Of a stretch of 37,696 nt of DNA, positions 26,649 through 34,757 are shown one piece after another. The notes below the pieces were generated by a model. It was not told the DNA's origin, made no database searches, and saw only the letters and a list, made by a program, of their open reading frames with translations. Every line of letters begins with the position of its first letter. Position 1 is the first letter of the stretch. This DNA comes from Myxococcota bacterium (lineage in GTDB: Bacteria; Myxococcota_A; UBA9160; UBA4427). The stretch covers positions 1 to 37,696 of the forward strand of contig JAQWRT010000043.1 in NCBI GenBank assembly GCA_029243605.1, in the 5' to 3' direction. The position numbers and the translations under genes were made by a program.

Positions 26649-28118
26649 TCAGTCACGCAGATCGTACGCCTCGAGCTTCGGGGCACTCATCTCCTCACGA
26701 AAACGGTCGAAGGTCCACGGCCAACTCGCCGGAACTCCCCGGTCATCGAGGTACCAACTGCGGCAACCCGAATTCCAAATGGTGGATTGCGCCGCTTCGG
26801 TTCGCTCGACCTCAAAGGCCTCGAGGGCCTCGTGAGTCACACTGAGTTCATTGCAGCGACCCGAATTTCTCAACTCGATGAGCTGGAGGATATAATCAAA
26901 CTGCTTCTCTGCGATCTCGATCAAAGAGAAATTTCCCACGGGCCCGTTGGGGCCGTTCAGCATGAAGAAATTGGGCATATCGGGCACCGAGATGGAAAGA
27001 TAGGCCGAGGGCCGCTCGCGCCAGCTCTCATTGAGGTTCACGCCCCCGCGACCAATGACTTCGATGGGGCGAACGAAACGATCAACTCGGAACCCCGTGG
27101 CAAGAACAAGCACATCGAGTTCGTGAAATGAACCGTCCGCGGTGCGAATCCCTCCGGGCTCGATGCATTCGATCCCCTCGGTGACCAACTCTGCGTTGGG
27201 TTGCTGGATGGCCTCGTAGAAAGCGCCTGACACCACCAGACGCTTGCACGCCGCCTGGTAATCCGGCCGGAGGCGTTCGCGCAACTCAGGGTCGGTGACG
27301 CTTTCCTCCAAGTTCGTTCTACATAGAGCTTGAAGAGTCTGCATGGCTTCGGAATTGGAATCGAGAAGCCCCTTGGAGAATTGCTCGAAATAATCAGAGG
27401 CCATGGCCTCTCGCATGGCCACAAAACTCGCGCGATCCGTGTGAAATGCCTCTTTCTCTTGATCGGTATAGAGGGGGTTCAACTGGGGCGCGATCCACTG
27501 CGCCGTGCGCTGAAAGAGCACCATTTTCTCGACACTACTCGTCGCAGCGCCGACTATTTGGACAGCACTCGACCCGGTGCCCACCACCCCCACCCTTTTC
27601 CCTTCAATGGCCAGGTCGGGTCTCCAGCGTGCGCTGTGGATCCACTCGCCCTCAAAGCTCTCAAGGCCGGGGAGATTGGGAATATTCGGATGATGAAGCA
27701 CACCCGTGGCCGCGATCACAAAATCGGCCTCATCCTTTCTCCCCTTCGAGGTCTCGATTCGCCATCTGCCCTCACTGAACTCACAGCGGACGATCTCCTC
27801 CTCAAAACGAATTGAGGCGTGCACGCCGTATTTCTTGGCAACGCCTCGGAAGTACCCAAGGATCTCGTTACCCGGTGAGTAGAGCTGGCTCCAATCCGGA
27901 TTCAGTTCGAACGAATAACTGTAGATATGCGAAGGCACATCGCAGCCGATGCCCGGGTAGGTGTTCTCCCGCCAGGTTCCACCCACGTCGTCGGCTTTTT
28001 CATAAATCGTGTAGTTATCCAGGCCCGCCTCGGCCAGCCGAATCCCGCTGAGGATTCCGGCCATGCCCGCGCCAATGACGACAACCCTCGGACTGCTCTT
28101 GGTCTTCTCAGATCCCAT
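26649..28118 (-). CDS. Flavin-containing monooxygenase, Baeyer-Villiger type
   Basis: A 489-residue cytosolic FAD/NADPH oxygenase. The FAD site GAGMAGILSGIRLAEAG is at the N-terminus, followed by the BVMO feature GGTWRENTYPGIGCD. A second dinucleotide site VGVVGTGSSAVQIVG binds NADPH. The fingerprint FxGxxxHxxxW reads FEGEWIHSARWR (residues 155-166), with Arg where Pro or Asp is usual. LDVLVLATGFR near the C-terminal third completes the family pattern. BVMOs insert oxygen next to ketones to give esters or lactones; the substrate is unknown. ATG 28118 follows GAGGGG. It points the same way as the deacylase, 280 nt away, and is divergent from the YtcJ-like gene, so it is probably a separate unit. 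Confidence 0.93.
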   Translation of the reverse strand: MGSEKTKSSPRVVVIGAGMAGILSGIRLAEAGLDNYTIYEKADDVGGTWRENTYPGIGCDVPSHIYSYSFELNPDWSQLYSPGNEILGYFRGVAKKYGVHASIRFEEEIVRCEFSEGRWRIETSKGRKDEADFVIAATGVLHHPNIPNLPGLESFEGEWIHSARWRPDLAIEGKRVGVVGTGSSAVQIVGAATSSVEKMVLFQRTAQWIAPQLNPLYTDQEKEAFHTDRASFVAMREAMASDYFEQFSKGLLDSNSEAMQTLQALCRTNLEESVTDPELRERLRPDYQAACKRLVVSGAFYEAIQQPNAELVTEGIECIEPGGIRTADGSFHELDVLVLATGFRVDRFVRPIEVIGRGGVNLNESWRERPSAYLSISVPDMPNFFMLNGPNGPVGNFSLIEIAEKQFDYILQLIELRNSGRCNELSVTHEALEAFEVERTEAAQSTIWNSGCRSWYLDDRGVPASWPWTFDRFREEMSAPKLEAYDLRD

Positions 28119-28400
28119 GTTTCCCCTCACTGGCTTCCAGCCCAATAATGCAGTCAAGAAATATTAAATTCAAGGTCTAGAGGCGGATCGAAAGATTCCG
28201 AACGGCTGCCTAAGAGCAATCGCGCCAGCAAGACTCTTCCCATTGAGGCGACCGGCCCCAACCCCACACGCCACCCGTAATTTCGAGCCACAGCATCACA
28301 CCCGACGCCCTGGGCAAGCGTGCCCGCCCGAGCCAGAGCGCTAGTTTCTCAGGGGATTCGGGCTACCCGGGTTCCTCGGCCGCCCCTTTCCATTGCATTT

Positions 28401-28407
28401 GGAGGTG
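28401..28407 (+). promoter_or_regulatory. Shine-Dalgarno of the YtcJ-like amidohydrolase gene
   Basis: GGAGGTG, 6 nt before ATG 28414, selecting that codon over the TTG at 28393. Confidence 0.75.
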
Positions 28408-28413
28408 TTTGGC

Positions 28414-30219
28414 ATGGATCGTCGCCATCACGATTACGCAGACTCGTCGCTCCGCAGTTGTCCGGCGCCCCCGGCCAGCCTCGTCCCCAGAGGCCACTCT
28501 TCGGATCCCTTCGCTTGCCCTTGCTGCTCTAACGTTTTCAGCGAGGCCCTACGCCTCGCGGGAGTCGATTTGGCATCCCATGCCCGGGCTCTGCGCCTGG
28601 GAGAGAAACGAGAACTGGCCTCTCTTTTTGTCACCCACGCCGAGATCATGACCATGGACGAAACTTGTCCGCGGGCCGATTCGATCTGGATCGATGGCGG
28701 CAAGATCGCCTGGATCGGCCTCGCGCAGGATCGCCCCGAAGCCTCCCAGGGCCTGGACGAATTTGATTGCGCCGGCCGATTTGTCATGCCGGGTTTTGTG
28801 GAACCGCACATGCATCTCGCTCCCCTGGCTCTGCTCCAACCCTTCGAAAACGTCGGTCCCTTCCGTTTCGAAACCACCGCCCAAGCCATTGACCGCCTAG
28901 CCGAAGTGGCTCGGGAGACCCCCGAAGACGACTGGGTCCTGGGCCGGCAATTCGACCCCTCTCTCCAGGAGGGGCCACCCGCCTTGACCCGGTCCATGCT
29001 CGACCGAGCAAGCACTCGCCACCCGATCTTTGTCTACAACGCATCGCTCCATCTCGCCTACTGCAATACCAGGGCGCTGGAGATCGCCGGCATTACAGCA
29101 GAGACCGAAGACCCTCCGGCGTCGGAAATTGTTCGCGATTCCAATGGCGAGCCTAACGGAGTCCTCAAAGCCGGTCCGGCCATGGCGCTGGTCGCTCGTC
29201 ATAACCCCAGCCTCCGCGGAAAGAACGCTGCAGAGGCCTGTCTAAAAGTCTTTAATCACGCAAATCGCGTGGGTATTACGACGCTCTGCGATCAGGGGAC
29301 CGGCCTATTCCAGGGAACTCGAGAGCTCGATCTCTATGAGGCGCTCAGGACGAGCCAGCGGATGACAGCTCGTTTTCGCTACTCCCTCGGCAACACCCTC
29401 GCCGAGCGATGGGACCAGACGGAAATCGCTTGGGGCCAGGGCGATGAGTGGGTCCGTGCCACGGGTTGGAAGATCGTCAGCGACGGCTCAAATCAGGGCC
29501 GCACCGGCCTCCAACGCGAACCCTTCCTGGGCTCCGACGAAAATGGAATCGCGTACATCGAACCCGAGGAGCTCGAAGCCGCGGTTGAGCAGAGACTTCG
29601 CGAGGGATGGCCGCTCTGCGTCCATGCCAATGGAGACGCAGCCATCGACCGCGCCCTCGCTGCTTTCGAGCGCGCCGACCAACTCGGCCTCGATCCCGGG
29701 GGCCGGCGTTCGCGTATCGAACATTGCAGTATCCTCCACGACGAACACATCGAGCGCATGGCCGCCCTCGGAATCTCGCCGAGTTTCCTGATCGGCCACG
29801 TCTACTATTGGGGACATGCCTTCATCCACGATCTCTTTGGCCCCGAGAAGGCCGCAAAGCTCGACCGAACAGCGAGTTGCGAGAAAGCGGGGATCCGCTG
29901 GACCCTCCACTCCGACGACCCGGTTACCGAGATGAATCCCCTGCGCTGCATCGAGAACGCGGTCACGCGAAAGCTCTGGAAGGGCGACGGTTTATTGGCC
30001 CCCGAGGAGAGAATATCAGTGGACGCCGCCTTACGAGCCTCGACCATCGACGCGGCATGGCAATGTCACTCAGATCAGGAAGTTGGGAGTCTCGAACCGG
30101 GAAAATACGCTGACTTTGTCGTGCTCGATGCAGACCCCCGTCAAGTCGAAGCCGATGACCTCGGCGCGATCAAGATCCTCGAAACCTGGGTCAACGGAAC
30201 CCAGGTCTACAGCGCCTAG
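28414..30219 (+). CDS. YtcJ-like amidohydrolase (amidohydrolase family 3)
   Basis: A 601-residue metal-dependent hydrolase of the YtcJ/AepA group, which acts on amide or imide bonds of small molecules. Motifs in order: the beta-domain strand FVTHAEIMTMDETCPRADSIWIDGGKIAWIG, the metal HxH in PGFVEPHMHL (H132, H134), the group hallmark GWKIVSDGSNQGRTG, HANGDAAI (H404), IEHCSI, and HSDDPV with the active-site Asp501. GSLEPGKYADFVVLDADP closes the small domain. The first ~60 residues are unusual: no export signal, but Cys and His are clustered (RSC, RGH, then CPCC at about residues 36-39), a possible metal-binding element. GGAGGTG fixes ATG 28414. It converges with the histidine kinase gene, 26 nt apart. 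The substrate is unknown. Confidence 0.92.
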   Translation: MDRRHHDYADSSLRSCPAPPASLVPRGHSSDPFACPCCSNVFSEALRLAGVDLASHARALRLGEKRELASLFVTHAEIMTMDETCPRADSIWIDGGKIAWIGLAQDRPEASQGLDEFDCAGRFVMPGFVEPHMHLAPLALLQPFENVGPFRFETTAQAIDRLAEVARETPEDDWVLGRQFDPSLQEGPPALTRSMLDRASTRHPIFVYNASLHLAYCNTRALEIAGITAETEDPPASEIVRDSNGEPNGVLKAGPAMALVARHNPSLRGKNAAEACLKVFNHANRVGITTLCDQGTGLFQGTRELDLYEALRTSQRMTARFRYSLGNTLAERWDQTEIAWGQGDEWVRATGWKIVSDGSNQGRTGLQREPFLGSDENGIAYIEPEELEAAVEQRLREGWPLCVHANGDAAIDRALAAFERADQLGLDPGGRRSRIEHCSILHDEHIERMAALGISPSFLIGHVYYWGHAFIHDLFGPEKAAKLDRTASCEKAGIRWTLHSDDPVTEMNPLRCIENAVTRKLWKGDGLLAPEERISVDAALRASTIDAAWQCHSDQEVGSLEPGKYADFVVLDADPRQVEADDLGAIKILETWVNGTQVYSA

Positions 30220-30245
30220 CGATGACCACCACCAGAAGCTCGATC

Positions 30246-32591
30246 TCAGTTGGACGCTTCATAGGCACCGGGTAGGACGAGAATTTTACTCGGCAGCCCC
30301 ACAGTCACTGTCGTCCCCCCGCCGAGGACGGAATGAATATTCAAGCTGGCACCCACACTCTTAAGGATCTCGGAAGCCACGGTCAAACCGACGCCCTGAC
30401 CTCCCTCCTCTACCCGAGTCGAGAACCCTAGGGTTTCAACCCGCGAAAGAAGACTGGCCTCGATCCCTTTTCCGCGATCTTCCACCGCGACCGTCGCGCC
30501 CCGCTCGCTCCGAATTACGGAAACCGAGATGGCGTCATTCGCGTCGCTCGCAGCGATAGCGTTATCTAGAATACCCACTAGGGCGTGCACAAGAACCCTG
30601 GGAATGCGGGCCTGCCCCAGGGATGGATCGATCCTAACCACCACCGGAACCAAGCAGCCCCCGGAGCACGCGATTCTGCGTGTATCATCGACGACCTCGA
30701 GCACCGTAGCCTTGCCATCCTCTCCGACCTCCGACCTCTTGGCCTCTCGAATAAATTCGGCAAGGTCGCGCTGCCCATCCCGAGCCACCCGGCTGATCTC
30801 CCGGATCTCTGATGGAACTACTCGCTCCAGTTCCGACAGATTTTGCGCAAGCAGTTCGATACATCCTAGCTGCTTACCCACCTCGTGAGCGATCGCCAAA
30901 CCGACTCGACCCGTCGTCGCCCTTCGCTCTGCTTGGACGAGTCCTTCCACCAGCCCCGAACGGTGGATCGCATGTCCGAGGGTCCTAGATGCCTCAACCA
31001 GGAATTGGCCCTCCTCGTAACCATACGAACGACCCTCGCGCGAGTGACCCACCAGTACAACCCCAAGCTCCAGGGAGCCGTGTCTTATGGGCAATACGAC
31101 CTCGACCCCCAACTCCAGCAGCCAGCTCTCCGTCCCAGCGATCGACTCACCGAGATTTCCCAGATGAAGAACCGAGACTTCCGTCCGGATCATCCCCGAG
31201 GCCGCCTCAACAACCTCGGCCTCTGCGACCCGACCTTCGCCGATCGCGGCGCTACACACAAAATTCCCGTCAGCACGAAGATGCACCGCACACGAAGCCC
31301 CACCAAACATCCTGCCAACGGCTTCTACGAAACACTGGCAGACCTCCCGCTGATCCTGAACCTCGGCCACCTCTCCCTCGAGCCGACTCCCCTCCGCCCT
31401 CAGTCGGGCTGCCCTACGCATCAACACAGTCTCTAAGGAGGAAAACAACCCCCGCCGACCCTTCTCAATAACGACAAAAACGGCGAACAAGAGAACCAGA
31501 GCTTCCGTCAAAGCACCCCTCCCTAGGGGAGCTAAGACTGCCCATACGACTCCGACTGCCGCCACTGCGTACGCTGCAGCCACCAGCCCTGAGGCTACGA
31601 ACCTGCGGGTCTGATACGGCAAGCTGAAGAGATCGTATTGGCTGATGGCGAGACCAACGGGGATGGGAAGGAGCAAGGGAGCGCCTGCGAGTGCGAACAG
31701 GACGGGCTGAGGCGCATCCAACTCGTAGGCCCCGACAAGAAAAACTAAACAGCTCCCGAGCGACCCCGCGAGAAGCATTCGGGCCCGAGCACGAGCGACT
31801 CCAAGTGGAGATTCTCGAACGGAGAACCAGCAGGACGAAAGCAGCCAGATCCAGCTCGCCACAAGGAGTACCCCCAAAAGCGGAGGGAAGAGCCGCCAAA
31901 AGAACGGAGACTGAAGCACCGACCAACCTCCAAAAGCAGCCAGGGGGACCAAGACCGCGTAGGGCAGCCAGAGGATTCGTGGATGGCTCTCCACCACGGG
32001 CCGGGAACTCGGAAAGACGAGGGCGAGGTGGACGAGGGCTGCGGGCACTAGACAGAGCATCGTGATCGCCGCCGCTTGGGGAGCGTTACCCCAGGGACGA
32101 ACCGCTCCCACAAGAAAGACCGAGATAACGCAGGCCTGAAGGACCAGGAGAGCGACGGGAGCTCTCGAGGACGTGCGAAGCAAAACAAAGGCCAGCGCGG
32201 AAAAACTCAAAAGCGCTCCGAGGCCAGCCGTCGAGTACAACCGCAGCCTCTCCGACTGCCCGTGCCAGCGAATCTCGACTTCTCGCTGGACGAGTTCCGA
32301 GCCCCGTCGAACGGACACAGAGATCCGGTCAGGTGCTCCTCGGAGCGCCCCTTGAAGCCCAGCAGGATCGCTTAGGTCTCGCTGTCCCGATGCGCCCCCC
32401 CAGGACAACGATCGGACCTGATCACCTGGGGAAAAAGGACAAGCACTTCCCCAATAGAACGACGAATAGACGACTCCATTCGGAAGGATCCAACACGGGA
32501 GTTCCCCAATGCGATTGGCCGTGAGTATATCCGCGAGACCGAGTGCGAGGACTAGAATAATTGGCGCAGAGGCGAGGGCTATAATTTTCAA
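30246..32591 (-). CDS. Membrane sensor histidine kinase with PDZ-like and GAF domains
   Basis: A 781-residue kinase. One N-terminal transmembrane helix leads to an extracytoplasmic PDZ-like segment (about 45-112; CPFSPGDQVRSLSW, ISVSVRRG). A membrane block of about seven to eight helices (120-375) follows, then a GAF domain (about 412-548). The phosphoacceptor helix has His569 (GLAIAHEVGKQLG). The ATPase has N-box ILDNAIAASD (N677), G1 EDRGKGIE (about 705) and G2 GGQGVGLTV (about 731). It should autophosphorylate and pass phosphate to the response regulator encoded just upstream; the membrane block and GAF may sense lipid-soluble or small-molecule signals. It begins with TTG 32591, with GGGGGA only 3 nt before it. 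The 108-nt gap to the regulator gene contains a palindrome. Confidence 0.93.
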   Translation of the reverse strand: MKIIALASAPIILVLALGLADILTANRIGELPCWILPNGVVYSSFYWGSACPFSPGDQVRSLSWGGASGQRDLSDPAGLQGALRGAPDRISVSVRRGSELVQREVEIRWHGQSERLRLYSTAGLGALLSFSALAFVLLRTSSRAPVALLVLQACVISVFLVGAVRPWGNAPQAAAITMLCLVPAALVHLALVFPSSRPVVESHPRILWLPYAVLVPLAAFGGWSVLQSPFFWRLFPPLLGVLLVASWIWLLSSCWFSVRESPLGVARARARMLLAGSLGSCLVFLVGAYELDAPQPVLFALAGAPLLLPIPVGLAISQYDLFSLPYQTRRFVASGLVAAAYAVAAVGVVWAVLAPLGRGALTEALVLLFAVFVVIEKGRRGLFSSLETVLMRRAARLRAEGSRLEGEVAEVQDQREVCQCFVEAVGRMFGGASCAVHLRADGNFVCSAAIGEGRVAEAEVVEAASGMIRTEVSVLHLGNLGESIAGTESWLLELGVEVVLPIRHGSLELGVVLVGHSREGRSYGYEEGQFLVEASRTLGHAIHRSGLVEGLVQAERRATTGRVGLAIAHEVGKQLGCIELLAQNLSELERVVPSEIREISRVARDGQRDLAEFIREAKRSEVGEDGKATVLEVVDDTRRIACSGGCLVPVVVRIDPSLGQARIPRVLVHALVGILDNAIAASDANDAISVSVIRSERGATVAVEDRGKGIEASLLSRVETLGFSTRVEEGGQGVGLTVASEILKSVGASLNIHSVLGGGTTVTVGLPSKILVLPGAYEASN

Positions 32592-32639
32592 AAGTCCCCC
32601 TTTTACACCGTCTGAAAATCCACCAGAAAGGTTTCAACA

Positions 32640-32651
32640 AGTTCGCGAACT
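32640..32651. repeat. Perfect 12-nt palindrome between regulator and kinase genes
   Basis: AGTTCGCGAACT is its own reverse complement and lies in the 108-nt gap between the two-component genes. Its core TTCGCGA also occurs at 33954-33960, upstream of the regulator gene, where it overlaps the palindrome GCGAATTCGC (33949-33958). These could be binding sites for the Fis-type HTH of the regulator; this is a guess from position and symmetry. Confidence 0.35.
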
Positions 32652-32699
32652 CGGGAGGATGAGAATCGTGACGATGCTTTCGCCTCCTCCGACCTTCGC

Positions 32700-33932
32700 T
32701 CAACCGATTTCCAGGCCGAATTTATTGGCCCTGTAGTAGATCGCGCCCCGTGACAGATTGAGCCGACGTGAGATCTCCGAGACGTTGCAGCCTGTCTCCT
32801 CGATCAGCCACTGGAGCTCATCTTTTTGATTCCGGTCGCGTTGCCCTCGTGGCGAGAGCGACGGCATCGCGGTCTCCTCCAAAGCTAAAAGAATGCTCTC
32901 ATAGGAGAGAAGCGCTCCCGACTCTCGCTGAACCGCTCGCTCGAGGACCGTCTTCATCTCATGCAGATTCCTCTTCCATTCGCGACCACTCAAAGCTTTC
33001 ATGGCTGCGTCTGTCAGTCCGATCGGCTCGTCGCCACCGAGATCAAGCGCAAGCTGGGCGCAGAGGGCGGTGGCGAGAGCCGGGATATCCTCTCGGCGGG
33101 CCTCCAAGTTTGGAACCTGAATTCGACCGAGCTCAAAATGCCGCACTAAGGAGATTTCGAGGCCGGACGACCGCACATCTCCAACGACCGAAGCGCATAT
33201 TTGAACGCTATCGACTCTTCTCTTGGCACCCGTTTCGGCGACCCGGTCGATCAGGGAGGCCACAAAAAGTTGGTCGTGCCGCGGCAGTGCCGAAATTTCA
33301 TCGAGATAGATCACACCGCTTGTCGGGAGAGCCCTTGCCTGTCCTGATCGGCAGTCGACTCTCTCTAGAGGCTCGGTCCCAGATAGCAGTCGGTGAATCG
33401 TACGAACGGTGTGAGAACGGCCACTCCCGGGTTCTCCTTCGACAACTATGGCAGCGGGTCGTTTCCTGCACGATATATCGATGGCTCGCCGCAGGCTCAG
33501 TGTCGCAGGACTTCGGCCAGGAATCGCCTCCTGAATCCCCTGGGCCAACCAATTCCTAGAAGGCCTATCCGGAATCAGCGATCGAACTTTGGCCGGCAAC
33601 GATTGAACGCCCTTCGGAAACTCGACGAAGTCTTGCGCACCATTCTTCATGGCGGCCACCGCACAGTCAACGTCTCCGAAAGACGACAACATCACGAAGG
33701 GCGCTTGGGACGCGGATCGCACCAAACCGAGGAGCCGCAGACCGTCGCAGCCGTCCATGCGGAGGTCGCTCACTACCAGATCGGGCTGGCAGGCGATGAA
33801 CTTCTCCCAGCCTTCATACCCGCCAGAAGCTTCGACCACGCGCATCCCCGCATCTTGCAGCTTGCCGCTCACGACCAATCGAGAGGCACGCTCATCATCG
33901 ACCACCAAAATCGTCGGGGGGGCTGTCGGCAT
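32700..33932 (-). CDS. NtrC-like response regulator with degenerate AAA+ domain lacking the sigma-54 contact loop
   Basis: A 410-residue protein with three domains. The receiver (1-120) has the acidic pair D12/D13, phosphoacceptor D56 (VVSDLRM), S83/S84 in MLSSFG and Lys107. The AAA+ region (about 140-340) has a weakened Walker A, GEPGSGRS, with Arg172 in place of the invariant Lys. Walker B GVIYLDEI (D211, E212) lies only ~39 residues later, where NtrC has about 65; the missing stretch is that holding GAFTGA, which contacts sigma-54. The arginine-finger segment is also short. The C-terminal Fis HTH is intact (NVSEISRRLNLSRGAIYYRANKFGLE). It likely binds DNA under control of the downstream kinase but may not activate sigma-54 promoters. 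ATG 33932 follows AGGGGA. Confidence 0.93.
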   Translation of the reverse strand: MPTAPPTILVVDDERASRLVVSGKLQDAGMRVVEASGGYEGWEKFIACQPDLVVSDLRMDGCDGLRLLGLVRSASQAPFVMLSSFGDVDCAVAAMKNGAQDFVEFPKGVQSLPAKVRSLIPDRPSRNWLAQGIQEAIPGRSPATLSLRRAIDISCRKRPAAIVVEGEPGSGRSHTVRTIHRLLSGTEPLERVDCRSGQARALPTSGVIYLDEISALPRHDQLFVASLIDRVAETGAKRRVDSVQICASVVGDVRSSGLEISLVRHFELGRIQVPNLEARREDIPALATALCAQLALDLGGDEPIGLTDAAMKALSGREWKRNLHEMKTVLERAVQRESGALLSYESILLALEETAMPSLSPRGQRDRNQKDELQWLIEETGCNVSEISRRLNLSRGAIYYRANKFGLEIG

Positions 33933-33948
33933 CGTCCCCTGCTCCCAT

Positions 33949-33958
33949 GCGAATTCGC
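33949..33958. repeat. Palindrome upstream of the response regulator gene
   Basis: GCGAATTCGC is a perfect 10-nt palindrome 16 nt before the regulator start codon; the adjacent bases extend it to share TTCGCGA with the palindrome in the regulator-kinase gap. Confidence 0.3.
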
Positions 33959-34211
33959 GATAAAGTCGTCAGGGCGGATCTTCCATTTCCTGTATACCAC
34001 CGGAATCTCGAGATTGTCTAGGGGATTGCGCCTAGAGAGTTCCGACTTGATCGCGACCTGGGGCCGTGCTGAACCTTTATTTGGGGCGATCTCGCCATGC
34101 TTTCCTCGGGGCGGTCGGGATCCAGCGGTCTGGTGACCTGTCAGAAAGTGACGTTTTAGGGGCATACCGGGTTGGCGAAAGCGCATTCGGCGTGGAAAAC
34201 TCGTCGGCGCC

Positions 34212-34739
34212 TTGGCGAATCGACTTCTTTCAAGCTTGACCGAGCGCAGCCGCGAAGCGGTTCCGCCCATAGAGTTGCAGAATTTTCTCGACACCTTCCT
34301 CTACACCGAGGAAAGTGTGTTGGTCGACGAAATCCTGCGACTCGATGCCGACGAGCGAAAAATCGAGGCGATTCTCGACACCACGCGAAGCCTTCCCTTC
34401 GCAGCCAGCCAGCGGGTGAGCGAACTCCACCCTGCTCATGTGTCGGCCGGGGAACTCCTCATGACCACGGGTAGTCTGGGGTGCCTACACGCCTACTTCT
34501 TTCACGGGTGCCGCTGGAACCAGGGTTGGGCGGGCTTCGGCAACCGCGTCCATCGTGCGGACTTCAAGCGGATCGCACTCGTGGGCCCGCCGGTCGAATT
34601 GCTCTCATCCGAGACCCGGACCCGGGTCGGCGCATCCCGCGTGGTCATCCGGTTCAGTTTCGAATTTCGCCAGGGAGGACAACTGGTCTACGTCGGCGAT
34701 CAATCCGCCATGTTCGTCAAAGGCAAGGTCGTAGGCTAA
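34212..34739 (+). CDS. Hotdog-fold protein, FabZ/FabA-like (putative hydroxyacyl dehydratase or thioesterase)
   Basis: A 175-residue protein with a hotdog-fold pattern: a first strand region, then HPAHVSAGELLMTTGSLGCLHAYFF (about 73-97), resembling the FabZ HFPG-x-PGVL active-site turn and central helix, then FKRIALVGPPVELLSSETR and SRVVIRFSFEFRQGGQLVYVGDQSAMFVK, like the beta strands after 'rrpV.PGD'. The HPAH motif would supply the catalytic His. It could act on acyl-ACP or acyl-CoA, but the match is weak. The start is uncertain: the frame opens at 34152 with no ATG or GTG, so TTG 34212 or TTG 34236 is used, neither with a good ribosome binding site. It converges with the ABC exporter gene (18 nt apart). 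Confidence 0.65.
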   Translation: MANRLLSSLTERSREAVPPIELQNFLDTFLYTEESVLVDEILRLDADERKIEAILDTTRSLPFAASQRVSELHPAHVSAGELLMTTGSLGCLHAYFFHGCRWNQGWAGFGNRVHRADFKRIALVGPPVELLSSETRTRVGASRVVIRFSFEFRQGGQLVYVGDQSAMFVKGKVVG

Positions 34740-34757
34740 GGGCCGCGCCTTTTTGTC

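Noticed and set aside
32592..32699. Sigma-54 promoter upstream of the histidine kinase
   Set aside because: No TGGCAC-N5-TTGC match could be found on either strand of the gap.
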